Below, one piece after another: positions 6,970-17,817 of a stretch of 64,000 nucleotides of DNA. The DNA comes from JAEMQF01 sp963775015. GTDB lineage: Bacteria; Pseudomonadota; Gammaproteobacteria; Burkholderiales; Burkholderiaceae_C. The DNA is taken from contig CAVZHI010000005.1 in the NCBI GenBank assembly GCA_963775015.1, forward strand, positions 655,332 through 719,331, written 5' to 3'. How positions within the stretch are numbered: the stretch's first letter is position 1; every line of letters begins with the position of its first letter. The notes under the pieces are model-generated. The model did not search any database and was not told where the DNA came from. It was given only the letters and a program-made list of their open reading frames with translations. The position numbers and the translations under genes are program-made.

Positions 6970-9417
6970 ATGGCGAAACTCAAACTCGTGATGGTCGGCA
7001 ACGGCATGGCCGGCGTGCGCACGCTCGAAGAGCTGCTGAAACTCGCGCCGGACCTGTACGACATCACCGTGTTCGGCGCCGAGCCGCACCCGAACTACAA
7101 CCGCATCCTGCTCAGCCCGGTGCTCGCCGGCGAGCAGACGCTGGACCAGATCGTCCTGAATCCGCTCGCGTGGTACGAACATCACGGGATCGACCTGCAT
7201 CGAGGCGCTGAGGTGGTGAGCGTGGACCGGCAGCGGCGCGTCGTGCACTGCGCCGACGCGACGCAAGCGCCGTACGACCGCCTCCTCATCGCGACCGGCT
7301 CCAAGCCCTTCATCCTGCCCGTTCCGGGCAAAGACCTGCCGGGCGTGATCGCGTACCGCGACATCGCCGACACGAACGCAATGATCGACGCGGCAACACG
7401 CTACCAGCACGCCGTGATCATCGGCGGTGGGCTGCTCGGCCTCGAAGCGGCAAACGGCCTGATGCTGCGCGGCATGCAGGTCACGGTGGTGCACATCATG
7501 CCGTGGCTGATGGAACGCCAGCTCGACGACGCAGCGGGCAAGCTGCTGCAGAAATCGCTCGAAAGCCGTGGCTTGAAGTTCATGATCGGCGCACAGACGC
7601 AGGCGCTGCTCGCCGGTCCCGACGGGCGCGTTGCGGCAGTGCAGTTCAAGGACGGCAGCGAGATCCCGGCCGAGCTCGTCGTGATGGCGGCAGGCATTCG
7701 CCCGAACACCGCGCTCGCGGAGGCGATCGGCCTGCACTGCGGGGTCGGCAAGAACAGCGGCATCGTCGTCAACGACACGATGCAGACGATCACCGACCCG
7801 CGCATCTATTCCGTGGGCGAATGCGCGGCGCACCGCGGCGTCGCGTACGGGCTCGTGGCACCGCTGTTCGAGCAGGGCAAGGTCTGCGCGACGCACCTCG
7901 CCGAGTTCGGCATCGGCCGCTACAGCGGCAGCCTCACGAGCACGAAGCTCAAGGTCACCGGGATCGACTTGTTTTCGGCCGGCGACTTCCAGGGTGGCGC
8001 GGACTGCGAAGAGATCGTCATGAGCGACCCGTTCGCGGGCGTCTACAAGAAGCTCGTCATCAAGGACGACAAGCTGATCGGCGCGTGCCTGTACGGCGAC
8101 ACGGTCGACGGAAGCTGGTACTTCAAGCTGCTGCGCGAGGGGCGAAAAGTCACCGACATTCGCGACAAGCTGATGTTCGGCGAATCAAACATCGGCGACA
8201 CCGGCCATGAAGGAAATACTCGCGCAGCGTCGATGGCGGACACGGACGAAGTCTGCGGCTGCAACGGCGTCAGCAAGGGTGCGATCTGCAAGGCGATCAA
8301 GGACAAGGGCCTGTTCACGCTCGAAGAGGTTCGCAAACACACGAAGGCGAGCGGCGGCTGCGGCTCGTGCACCGGCCTCGTCGAGCAGTTGCTCATGTTC
8401 ACTGCGGGCGGCGACTACTCGAAAGCGCCGACAAAAAAGGCGATGTGCGGTTGCACCGACGCGAGCCACGCCGACGCGCGCGAAGCGATCCGCAGCCAGA
8501 AGCTGCTCACGATCGCGAGCGTCTACGCGCACCTCGGGTGGCGCACGCCGAACGGCTGCTCGAGTTGCCGGCCAGCGATCAACTACTACTTGATCAGCAC
8601 CTGGCCGAAGCAGGCGAAAGACGACCCGCAAAGCCGCTACATCAACGAGCGCAGCCACGCCAACATCCAGAAGGACGGAACCTACTCCGTGATCCCGCGC
8701 ATGTGGGGCGGCGAGACGACGGCGAGCGAATTGCGCCGCATCGCCGACGCGGTCGACAAATACAAGATTCCCACCGTCAAGGTCACCGGCGGCCAGCGCA
8801 TCGACTTGCTCGGCGTGAAGAAGGAAGACCTGGCCGCGGTCTGGAAGGACATCGGCATGCCGAGCGGCCACGCTTACGCGAAAGCGCTGCGCACCGTGAA
8901 GACCTGCGTCGGCAGCGAATGGTGCCGCTTCGGCACGCAGGACAGCACGCAAATGGGCAAAGACCTCGAGCGCGCGCTCTGGCGCATGTACGCGCCGCAC
9001 AAGGTCAAGCTCGCAGTGAGCGGCTGCCCGCGCAATTGCGCCGAGTCGGGGATCAAGGACGTGGGCGTGATCGGCGTCGATTCGGGTTGGGAGATCTATG
9101 TCGCCGGCAACGGCGGAATCAAGACCGAAGTCGCGCAGTTCCTGTGCAAGCTCAAGACTTCGGCCGAAGTGCTCGAGTACGCCGGCGCCTTCCTGCAGCT
9201 GTACCGCGAAGAGGGCTGGTACCTCGAGCGCACCGTTCACTATGTGGGCCGCGTCGGGCTGGACACCGTGAAAAAGAGGATCGTTGACGACGACGCGGGA
9301 CGCAAGGCGTTGTGGGAGCGCCTCCAATTCGCGCTGGACGGCGAGCCCGACCCCTGGTTCCAACACGCCGAGGCGGGAGTCGACCTGCGCCAGTTCGAGC
9401 CGGTGGGAGCACTCTGA
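6970..9417 (+). CDS. nirB: Assimilatory nitrite reductase [NAD(P)H] large subunit
   Basis: This 815-residue cytoplasmic enzyme reduces nitrite to ammonium with NAD(P)H. It contains an FAD site (VMVGNGMAG, residues 7-15), an NAD(P) site (AVIIGGGLLGLEAANG, about 155), two BFD-like [2Fe-2S] regions (CGCNGVSKGAICK...CGSC and CGCTDAS...GCSSC), and a C-terminal sirohaem/[4Fe-4S] domain with TCVGSEWCRFG and SGCPRNCAESG providing the four cysteines. Length is normal. The start MAKLKLVMVG is typical although no Shine-Dalgarno is seen. The stop overlaps the nirD start (TGATG). Confidence 0.96.
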   Translation: MAKLKLVMVGNGMAGVRTLEELLKLAPDLYDITVFGAEPHPNYNRILLSPVLAGEQTLDQIVLNPLAWYEHHGIDLHRGAEVVSVDRQRRVVHCADATQAPYDRLLIATGSKPFILPVPGKDLPGVIAYRDIADTNAMIDAATRYQHAVIIGGGLLGLEAANGLMLRGMQVTVVHIMPWLMERQLDDAAGKLLQKSLESRGLKFMIGAQTQALLAGPDGRVAAVQFKDGSEIPAELVVMAAGIRPNTALAEAIGLHCGVGKNSGIVVNDTMQTITDPRIYSVGECAAHRGVAYGLVAPLFEQGKVCATHLAEFGIGRYSGSLTSTKLKVTGIDLFSAGDFQGGADCEEIVMSDPFAGVYKKLVIKDDKLIGACLYGDTVDGSWYFKLLREGRKVTDIRDKLMFGESNIGDTGHEGNTRAASMADTDEVCGCNGVSKGAICKAIKDKGLFTLEEVRKHTKASGGCGSCTGLVEQLLMFTAGGDYSKAPTKKAMCGCTDASHADAREAIRSQKLLTIASVYAHLGWRTPNGCSSCRPAINYYLISTWPKQAKDDPQSRYINERSHANIQKDGTYSVIPRMWGGETTASELRRIADAVDKYKIPTVKVTGGQRIDLLGVKKEDLAAVWKDIGMPSGHAYAKALRTVKTCVGSEWCRFGTQDSTQMGKDLERALWRMYAPHKVKLAVSGCPRNCAESGIKDVGVIGVDSGWEIYVAGNGGIKTEVAQFLCKLKTSAEVLEYAGAFLQLYREEGWYLERTVHYVGRVGLDTVKKRIVDDDAGRKALWERLQFALDGEPDPWFQHAEAGVDLRQFEPVGAL

Positions 9418-9800
9418 TGAGCACCTGGGTCAACATCTGCCTGATGAAGGAGATTCCGCGCCTGGGCGCACGCCGCATCGCGCGCATCAAGGGGACGCCG
9501 GTCGCCGTGTTTCGCAACGCCGACGACGAGGTCTTCGCCCTGCTCGACCGTTGCCCGCACAAAGGCGGGCCGCTGAGCCAGGGAATCGTCTTCGGCCAGA
9601 GCGTCGCGTGCCCGCTGCACAACTGGACGATCGGCCTCAGCGACGGCTGCGCGCGCGCGCCCGACGCCGGCTGCACGCCGCGTTTTGCCGTCAAGTTGGA
9701 GGGCGACATGGTGCAGATGGATCTGGACGAATTGCGCAGCAAGGCGATCGATGACGTTGCGACCGCTCCCGTCGCCGAGGCCCAAAGAGCCGCGGGATGA
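9417..9800 (+). CDS. nirD: Nitrite reductase small subunit NirD
   Basis: This 127-residue protein has a Rieske-like fold: MSTWVNICLMKEIPRLGARR at the start, then CPHKGGPLSQG and CPLHNWTIGL. The CPH and CPLH motifs are the two pairs typical of Rieske [2Fe-2S] ligands, so this NirD may keep a cluster, unlike some enterobacterial NirD proteins. It partners NirB in NAD(P)H-dependent nitrite reduction. The ATG overlaps the nirB stop, and the 3' end overlaps the nasA start by 4 bp (ATGA), so the three genes form one operon. Confidence 0.95.
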   Translation: MSTWVNICLMKEIPRLGARRIARIKGTPVAVFRNADDEVFALLDRCPHKGGPLSQGIVFGQSVACPLHNWTIGLSDGCARAPDAGCTPRFAVKLEGDMVQMDLDELRSKAIDDVATAPVAEAQRAAG

Positions 9801-12639
9801 CGGCAACGCTGCTGCCGACCCGAGAGACCCGTTCGACTTGTCCGTACTGCGGCGTCGGTTGCGGCGTCATCATCGAATCGCAAGGGGCGCAAATCACCGG
9901 CGTTCGCGGCGACCCGGACCACCCCGCCAACTTCGGCCGCCTGTGCAGCAAAGGCAGTTCGCTGCACCTGAGCGCGAGCGCGAGCGTGACGTTGCAGACG
10001 CGGCTGCTCCAACCCTTGCGTCGGCTGACTCCCGGTGGGGCCACGCAGCCCGTGGCGTGGGACGACGCGCTCGACCTCGCCGCCGACACCTTCGCGAACG
10101 TCATCACGACGCACGGCCCGAACGCCGTCGGCTTCTACCTCTCGGGCCAGCTCCTCACCGAGGACTATTACGTCTTCAACAAGCTGGCGAAGGGCCTGAT
10201 CGGAACGAACAACGTCGACACGAACTCGCGCCTGTGCATGAGCAGCGCCGTCGCCGCGTACAAGGCGACGCTCGGCGCCGACGCACCGCCGGCGTGTTAC
10301 GACGACCTGGCGCACGCCCGCACGCTCTTCATCGTCGGCTCGAACACCGCGTTTGCGCACCCGGTGCTGTTTCGCCGCATCGAAGACGCGAAGCGCGCGA
10401 ATCCGCTCCTGCGCATCATCGTCGTCGACCCGCGCCGCACCGAGACCGCACAGGCCGCGGATCTGTTCCTGCAAATCCTGCCCGGCACCGACGTCGCGCT
10501 GTTCAACGCGATGCTGCACGTCATGTTGTGGGACGGCCTGCTCGACGACGCATTCATCGCCGCACACAGCAGCGGCTTCGACGCGCTGAAGCGCCGCGTT
10601 CGCGACTACCCGCCCAAGGACACTGCCGCGCTCTGCGGCATCTCTGAAGCGGACCTGGTGCGCGCCGCGATATGGTTCGCCGGCGTCGACGCAGCGCAGC
10701 CCGAGGCGCCGCGGCAGCCGACGCTGTCGCTCTACTGCCAGGGCTTGAACCAGAGTTCGAGCGGAACGGCAAAGAATGCGGCGCTCATCAACCTGCACCT
10801 GGCGACCGGGCAAATCGGCAAACCCGGCGCCGGCCCGTTTTCGCTCACCGGCCAGCCCAACGCGATGGGCGGGCGCGAAGTCGGCGGCCTTTCGAACCAG
10901 CTCAGCGCACACCGCGACCTCGGCAACCCGCAGCACCGCGCCGAAGTCGCCGCGTTGTGGGGCGTACCCGACGTTCCCTCGCAGCCCGGCAAGACGGCGA
11001 TCGAAATGTTCCAGGCTGCGGCCGACGGCGAGATCAAGGCGCTCTGGATCGCCTGCACGAACCCGGCGCAATCGATGCCCGATCAGGCGCTGCTGCGGCG
11101 TGCGCTGCAGCGCGCCGAATTCGTCGTCGTTCAGGAAGCGTTCTCGACCACCGCGACGTGCACTTACGCCGACCTGCTCCTGCCCGCGACGACCTGGGGC
11201 GAAAAGGACGGCACGGTGACGAACAGCGAACGCCGCATCAGCCGCGTTCGCACGCGCGGTCGCGGCACCGGGCGCGGCGCGCGACGACTGGTCGATCGGC
11301 GTGCAGTTCGCGCGCCGCCTCGAGACACGAATACGCAGCGGCCAAGCAGACGCTGTTCCCCTACGAGACCGCGCAGGCGGTGTGGCTCGAACACCGTGAA
11401 TCGACACGCGGCCGCGACCTCGACATCACCGGCCTGAGCTACGCCACGCTCGAGGCGGCACCGCAGCAGTGGCCCTGCGCCAGCGGCGCGGGCGAGGCGG
11501 TCGGGCGCGCGCGGCTCTACGACGGACGGCGTATTCGCCACCGCCGACGGCCGGGCGCGCTTCGCCGACACGCGCGTATCGGCCGGTCGCCGAGCCGCGC
11601 GACGCGCGCTATCCGTTTGCCCTGAACACCGGGCGCCTGCGCGACCAGTGGCACGGCATGAGCCGCACCGGCACGTGGGCCGGCTCTTCGGCCACGTTCC
11701 CGAGCCGTCGATCGAGCATGCATCCGCAGGACATGGTGCGCCTGCGCCTGACCGAGGGCGCGCTTGCGCATGTCACGTCGCGGCGCGGCTCGGTCTTGCT
11801 GCCGGCGCGCAGCAGCGACCAGGTCGCGATGGCGCAATGCGTTCATCGCCATGCATTGGGGCTCGGAAGTCGTCAGCGGGCGCGGCACGCAGGGCGAGGC
11901 GCTGGCCGGCGTGAACGCCCTCACCTCGCCGGCGTTCTGCCCTGATTCCAAGCAACCCGAGCTGAAACACAGCGCGGTGAAGATCCTCAAGGCCGAGCTG
12001 CCGTGGCGACTCCTCGCGATGGCGTGGTTCGACGATGACCGCGCGCTGCGCGCCCGCGAACGCCTCGTGCCACTGATGGCGCGCTTCGACTTCGCGGCCT
12101 GCGTACCGTTCGGGCGCGAGCGCACCGGCGTGCTGTTTCGCGCCGCCGCGTATGAAGCGCCGGCCGACGCGCTGCTCGAAGAGATCGAAGCCGTGCTCGG
12201 GCTGAACGCCAGCGAAGCCCTGCACTATGTCGACAAAAAGCGCGGCCAGCGCCGCAGCATGCGGCTGGCCGCGAGCGACGGCCAGACCCGGCTCGACGCC
12301 TTCCTGCTCGGCGGCGACACGCAGGCCGAACACTGGATCGCGCCGCTGTTGCAGGAGCAGCAATCGGCGCAAGGCTACGTCCGGCTCCTGCTCGGTGCCG
12401 GCGCCAAACCGCCGCGTGCTGCACCGGCGCGCGGGCGCCAGGTGTGCAGTTGTTTCGACGTGCGTGAAGAGCAGATCAGCGTCGCCTTGCTGAGCAGCAC
12501 GGGAGACGCAGCGGCGCGCCTGGCTCAGTTGCAGCAGCGCCTGCAGTGCGGAACGAACTGCGGCTCGTGCATCCCCGAGCTCCAGCGCATGGTTCGATCG
12601 CAAATCGCGCAGGCGTCGGTGGCACTCGTGGGTTCGTGA
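9797..12639 (+). CDS. nasA: Assimilatory nitrate reductase catalytic subunit NasA (frame broken as sequenced)
   Basis: The full length of a molybdopterin nitrate reductase is present: N-terminal [4Fe-4S] motif TCPYCGVGCGV...CSKGSS, the MGD-binding body, and a C-terminal BFD-like [2Fe-2S] domain (CSCFDVREEQ...CGTNCGSCIPEL) that accepts electrons directly. The frame starting at 9797 is intact to about 11250 and then changes about seven times before 11840 (near 11255, 11325, 11521, 11573, 11677, 11713 and 11838), while conserved sequence continues, e.g. RLFGHVPEPSIE and IAMHWGSEVVSGRG. From about 11840 to the TGA at 12639 the frame is again clean. Sequencing indels are more likely than a pseudogene, but decay cannot be excluded. 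Confidence 0.85.
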
Positions 12640-12748
12640 CGCAATCCGCTGATCCGCATTCCGGGCGCAGTGGTTGATGCGGATCGCGCTCCCACGGTAC
12701 CCCCTCTGGCGCTGATACCCTCGCAAGCGCGCTATCCTTCGCGCCGCG

Positions 12749-14539
<1,791 letters not shown>

Positions 14540-14581
14540 ATCGCGCCCGGCGCCACGCCGCTCGCGCCCTGCTCACTCAGT

Positions 14582-15526
14582 TCAGCTCAGCGTCGCCCAT
14601 TCGCTGATCCCGGTGCGCTCGACGCCCCAGGCGGTATCGAGCTCCATGCGCTTGATTTCTTCGATGGCGCCGTCGTTGGCACCGCCAACCTTGCGCACCT
14701 GGGCGCGCGCCAGGCGTTCCATGAGCCGCATGTCGCGATTCGACAGCTGCATCGCCGCGCTCGCCCATTGATCGATGATGGTCTGCAATGACTCGTGGGA
14801 AATCGGCGCAGCGACCCGGCGCGCCTTGAGCGCGGCGATTGTTCCGCGAAAGCGCGGCTCCATCGCGCGGACCACTTGATAGAGCACGCCTTCTCCGGCC
14901 CCGTCGTCGGCGACGTATTCCACCAGACCGCGCCGCTGCAATTGCTCCGCGGTGTAGATCTGCCCGGACAGGATCATGTCATTCGCGACGGCAAAGCCGG
15001 CCTTGCGGGTCGTCAGGCTCCAGCCGCCCATGCCGGGGAACAGGTTGAACAGCACCTCGGGGAACCCCGCCTGTGCGCTGCGCTCCATGATGACCGTGTG
15101 GTGCGCAAGCGCCGATTCGAGGCCCCCACCCAGCATGTCGCCCTGCACCAATGCCGTCGTATGGACTCCGATGCTCGCCGCGTTTTCCCCCCACCACACG
15201 AGTTCGAGGCAGCGCCGCGCGTAGAGCCGAAGCGACTCGAGGTCGCCGGCGCGAACGAGCAACACGAACAGGGACAAGTCGCCGCCGAAGTTGAACACCC
15301 CGGGGACATCGGACGTGGTCACAAAGTGGCGCACCAGGCCCGGGCTCGCGCTGATGTCGTTGTAGATTTGCTGCAACTCGGCAAGCGCCGCCAGGCTGTA
15401 GCACTGGATCGGTTTCACCGCCATGCGTGCCGTGAGCATCGAGAACTCGGCGTTCCATTCGAGCTGGATGTAGCGGTACGGCCGGTCCAGCTCCGCCGGC
15501 ATGATGCGGCGCAAGGCGTCGTTCAT
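14582..15526 (-). CDS. RpfF-like crotonase (putative DSF-family signal synthase)
   Basis: This 314-residue crotonase-fold protein matches the RpfF/DSF-synthase branch more than ordinary enoyl-CoA hydratases. It has VFNFGGDLSLFVLLV where RpfF has its GGDL motif, and two glutamates 20 residues apart, E137 (MLGGGLESALAHH) and E157 (AGFPEVLFNLFPGMGG), corresponding to the catalytic pair Glu141/Glu161 of Xanthomonas RpfF. RpfF makes cis-2-unsaturated fatty acid signals by acyl-ACP dehydration and thioester cleavage. The start overlaps the stop of the diiron-protein gene (ATGA at 15523-15526). Product identity is inferred. Confidence 0.8.
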   Translation of the reverse strand: MNDALRRIMPAELDRPYRYIQLEWNAEFSMLTARMAVKPIQCYSLAALAELQQIYNDISASPGLVRHFVTTSDVPGVFNFGGDLSLFVLLVRAGDLESLRLYARRCLELVWWGENAASIGVHTTALVQGDMLGGGLESALAHHTVIMERSAQAGFPEVLFNLFPGMGGWSLTTRKAGFAVANDMILSGQIYTAEQLQRRGLVEYVADDGAGEGVLYQVVRAMEPRFRGTIAALKARRVAAPISHESLQTIIDQWASAAMQLSNRDMRLMERLARAQVRKVGGANDGAIEEIKRMELDTAWGVERTGISEWATLS

Positions 15527-16182
15527 AGCGCTTCGAGGATGCGCGTGAACTGGTCGAAATTGACGCCGACCGACTCGACGATCGCGTGTTTCGCAGCGTC
15601 GTCGTGGATGCCGTTCAGCACGACCCGCAGCTCGGCCATGTGCTGCGCGTCGAGCTCGCTGTGCGAGCTGACGAAGGAAATGCCACGATCGGCTTCGAGC
15701 AACAGCGACTCCCTGATCGCCGCCGTCATCGGGCCGCCGTAGACCGACGCGATGACCTCGAGCGCGTACACCATGCCGAGCGCCGACAACGGGTGCTTGC
15801 GATCCGCCGCCCAGTAGTTGTAGCCGACAAAAGCCAGAATCAGCCGCGACGGCTCATACCCGAGCGCGTCCTTCGCCGTCACACCAACGGCTTCCAGGTC
15901 GTTCAGGACCCATTGTTCGTGGCCCTTTTCCTCGTGCATGTGTTCGTAGAGGAAATAGCGCACCGACTTGTGGCTGTCGGCGATCCGGCTCGCCGCCGCC
16001 GCGCACACCGGGTTGAAGTGCCACACGACGTGGTACAGCTCGAGCAGGAACTTGCGATAGCGTTCCAGCGACATGCCGTTGGCGACGATGTCGAGCACCT
16101 TGGGGTTCGTCTCGAAAGCGCGCCGCGCTTCGTCGGTGCGGGCGACGAGGTCGATGAAAAAGGGCAAGGTCGTGGCGTGCAT
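15523..16182 (-). CDS. Haem-oxygenase-like diiron (HDO) family protein coupled to the RpfF-like gene
   Basis: This 219-residue all-helical protein shows the ligand pattern of haem-oxygenase-like diiron oxidases: E48 (LLELYHVVWH), E85 and H88 (EEKGH), E142 (ALEVIASVYGG) and the H174-x3-D178-x2-H181 motif (SHSELDAQH). Related HDO enzymes include UndA (fatty-acid decarboxylase) and N-oxygenases such as SznF. It is first in a two-gene unit with the RpfF-like crotonase, overlapping it by 4 bp, so it may act on the same acyl substrate or its product. No signal peptide; cytoplasmic. The reaction is unknown. Confidence 0.75.
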   Translation of the reverse strand: MHATTLPFFIDLVARTDEARRAFETNPKVLDIVANGMSLERYRKFLLELYHVVWHFNPVCAAAASRIADSHKSVRYFLYEHMHEEKGHEQWVLNDLEAVGVTAKDALGYEPSRLILAFVGYNYWAADRKHPLSALGMVYALEVIASVYGGPMTAAIRESLLLEADRGISFVSSHSELDAQHMAELRVVLNGIHDDAAKHAIVESVGVNFDQFTRILEAL

Positions 16183-16414
16183 GGAGTCCTGTTCAGAAAC
16201 TTTCGCTATCGGGTTCGCGCGCCGCAGTCAATGCAGTTCAATCCTGCGCGGCGTTGAATGTGTGCGCAATTCACGCTCTGTCCGATTCTGCATACTTTGC
16301 CGCTGCGACAACGCCATCGATACATTTGATTTCAGTTTGTGTCGCACGGCGGCGCCAGGGGTTGCGGCTAGCCGGGCTTCGGGTAAACGCCAGCTTCAGA
16401 AGCGCGCTTCTTGC

Positions 16415-16443
16415 TTGCCCGTGCCACGAATCCAAACTACATT
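16415..16443 (+). promoter_or_regulatory. Putative sigma-70 promoter of the paa operon
   Basis: TTGCCC (16415-16420) and TACATT (16438-16443) are separated by 17 bases, predicting a transcription start at about 16450. The PaaR-type operator begins at 16452, so a bound repressor would sit over the start site. Confidence 0.5.
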
Positions 16444-16451
16444 TGCTTTCG

Positions 16452-16467
16452 TTGACCGGTCGGTCAA
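16452..16467. promoter_or_regulatory. TetR-type operator, probably PaaR site
   Basis: TTGACCGGTCGGTCAA is a near-perfect palindrome of the ACCG...CGGT class bound by TetR-family regulators of CoA-ester catabolism. It lies 50 bp upstream of the paaG start and at the predicted transcription start. The cognate regulator is probably the TetR protein encoded at the end of the cluster (23068-23760), relieved by phenylacetyl-CoA by analogy to characterised PaaR proteins. Confidence 0.65.
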
Positions 16468-16517
16468 TGAATTCAGAGCCTCGCAATCGCTCACCCACCT
16501 CCTTGCACCAACCACCC

Positions 16518-17327
16518 ATGGCCGAAATTCCCCCCGTCGTCTTGACGCACCGCGAAGGCCACGTGCTCACGCTCACGCTGAACCGACCCCAAGCGCTGAA
16601 CAGTTTTACCGGCGAGATGCACGACGCTCTCCTGAAGGCGCTTGCCGAAGCGGCGGCCGACAAAACGGTGCGCTGCGTCGTGCTCACCGGTGCCGGACGC
16701 GGCTTCTGCGCCGGCCAGGACTTGAGCGACGCCGCGATCGCGCCCGACCTCACACCCGGCGCGACGCCAAAAGACATCGGCGCGCTCATCGAAGCGCGCT
16801 ACAAGCCACTCGCGCTGACGCTGCACGAGTTCCCGGTTCCGCTGATCGCCGCGGTGAACGGCGTCGCCGCGGGCGCGGGAGCGAACATCGCGCTGAACTG
16901 CGACCTCGTGATCGCGGCACGCTCGGCGTCGTTCATCCAGGCTTTTTCGAAGATCGGCCTGATCCCCGACGCCGGCGGCACCTGGCTCTTGCCGCGGCTG
17001 GTGGGCCGCGCGAACGCGCTCGCGCTCGCGCTGCTCGGCGACAAGTTGCCCGCCGAAGAAGCGCAACGCCTCGGGCTGATCTACCGCTGCGTCGACGACG
17101 CTTCGCTGGCCGGGGAGAGCCTGGCGCTCGCGCAGCGCCTGGCAAACCTGCCGTCGCGCGCGCTCGTCGAGACGCGGCGTGCGTTTGCGCAGGCGGATCA
17201 GTTGACGCTGTCCGCAGCGCTCAGCATGGAGGCCGACGTGCAACGACGCCTGGGAAACAGCGCCGACTACCTGGAAGGCGTGAGCGCGTTTTTCGCGAAG
17301 CGCGCTCCGGTCTTCACGGACCGCTGA
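16518..17327 (+). CDS. paaG: PaaG, epoxyphenylacetyl-CoA isomerase (enoyl-CoA hydratase family)
   Basis: This 269-residue crotonase has the standard family features: LTLTLNRPQALNSF, CAGQDLSD, AAVNGVAAGAGANIALNCDL (oxyanion hole) and KIGLIPDAGGTW, where an aspartate replaces the second hydratase glutamate, as in isomerase-type members such as PaaG. It converts ring-1,2-epoxyphenylacetyl-CoA to the oxepin. It is the first gene after the PaaR-type operator, and its stop overlaps the paaI start (TGATG). An upstream ATG at about 16467 would overlap the operator, so MAEIPP at 16518 is chosen. Confidence 0.88.
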   Translation: MAEIPPVVLTHREGHVLTLTLNRPQALNSFTGEMHDALLKALAEAAADKTVRCVVLTGAGRGFCAGQDLSDAAIAPDLTPGATPKDIGALIEARYKPLALTLHEFPVPLIAAVNGVAAGAGANIALNCDLVIAARSASFIQAFSKIGLIPDAGGTWLLPRLVGRANALALALLGDKLPAEEAQRLGLIYRCVDDASLAGESLALAQRLANLPSRALVETRRAFAQADQLTLSAALSMEADVQRRLGNSADYLEGVSAFFAKRAPVFTDR

Positions 17328-17770
17328 TGGCGCAGGTCACCGACAGCGCCGCGCAGGCGCTCGCCGAACGCGTTCGCGACGAAATGTTCGCCAAAGACGC
17401 TGCGGCGCGGGCACTCGGCATGGAAGTGCTCGCGGTCGGCCCGGGAACCGCGAGCGTGACGATGGCGGTGCGCGCCGACATGACGAACGGTTTCGGCATT
17501 TGCCACGGCGGCCTCGTCGCGACACTCGCCGACACGGCGTTTGCCTACGCGTGCAATTCGTGGAATCAGCAGACGGTAGCGGCGGGATTCGATGTGCAGC
17601 TGCTCGCCGCGGCACAGCTTGGGGACACTCTGGTCGCGCACGCGAGCGTGCTCTCGCAGGGCAAACGCACCGGTGTTTACGACGTGCTGGTGCAAAGCCA
17701 AAACGAGAAACTGATCGCCGCGTTTCGCGGCCGCTCGCACCGCCTGTCGGGCCATGTCGTCGCAGATTGA
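17327..17770 (+). CDS. paaI: PaaI-type hydroxyphenylacetyl-CoA thioesterase
   Basis: This 147-residue hotdog-fold protein contains the PaaI/4HBT motif GFGICHGGLVATLADTAFAYACN with its catalytic aspartate. PaaI clears dead-end aryl-CoA esters and recycles CoA during phenylacetate catabolism. The ATG at 17327 overlaps the paaG stop, and paaK follows 47 bp later. Family and context agree. Confidence 0.93.
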   Translation: MAQVTDSAAQALAERVRDEMFAKDAAARALGMEVLAVGPGTASVTMAVRADMTNGFGICHGGLVATLADTAFAYACNSWNQQTVAAGFDVQLLAAAQLGDTLVAHASVLSQGKRTGVYDVLVQSQNEKLIAAFRGRSHRLSGHVVAD

Positions 17771-17817
17771 ATGACGCCATCGATGCCGAATCGAGCACCC
17801 CTGCTGCGGAGGATCAC

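Larger units (their letters stand above)
16183..16517. other. Divergent intergenic region between the HDO gene and paaG
   Basis: About 335 bp without a convincing gene. The right part carries the paaG promoter and a TetR-type operator (listed separately). The left 200 bp is less GC-rich than the surroundings and should hold the promoter of the diiron/RpfF-like pair, but no confident promoter was identified there. Confidence 0.6.

Noticed and set aside
5327..6991. A 554-residue open frame opposite the kinase/phosphatase gene
   Set aside because: It is Arg/Val/Ala-rich shadow coding from GC-biased third positions, with no domain. The opposite strand has clear PP2C and kinase motifs.
9152..11407. 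A 751-residue minus-strand frame across nirB, nirD and nasA
   Set aside because: Arg-rich antisense of three recognised genes; no motif supports it.
14582..15526. Treating the crotonase beside the paa cluster as PaaF or a second PaaG
   Set aside because: Its GGDLSLF motif, E137/E157 spacing and FNLFPGMGG segment follow RpfF, it is on the opposite strand from the paa operon, and it is coupled to the diiron gene.
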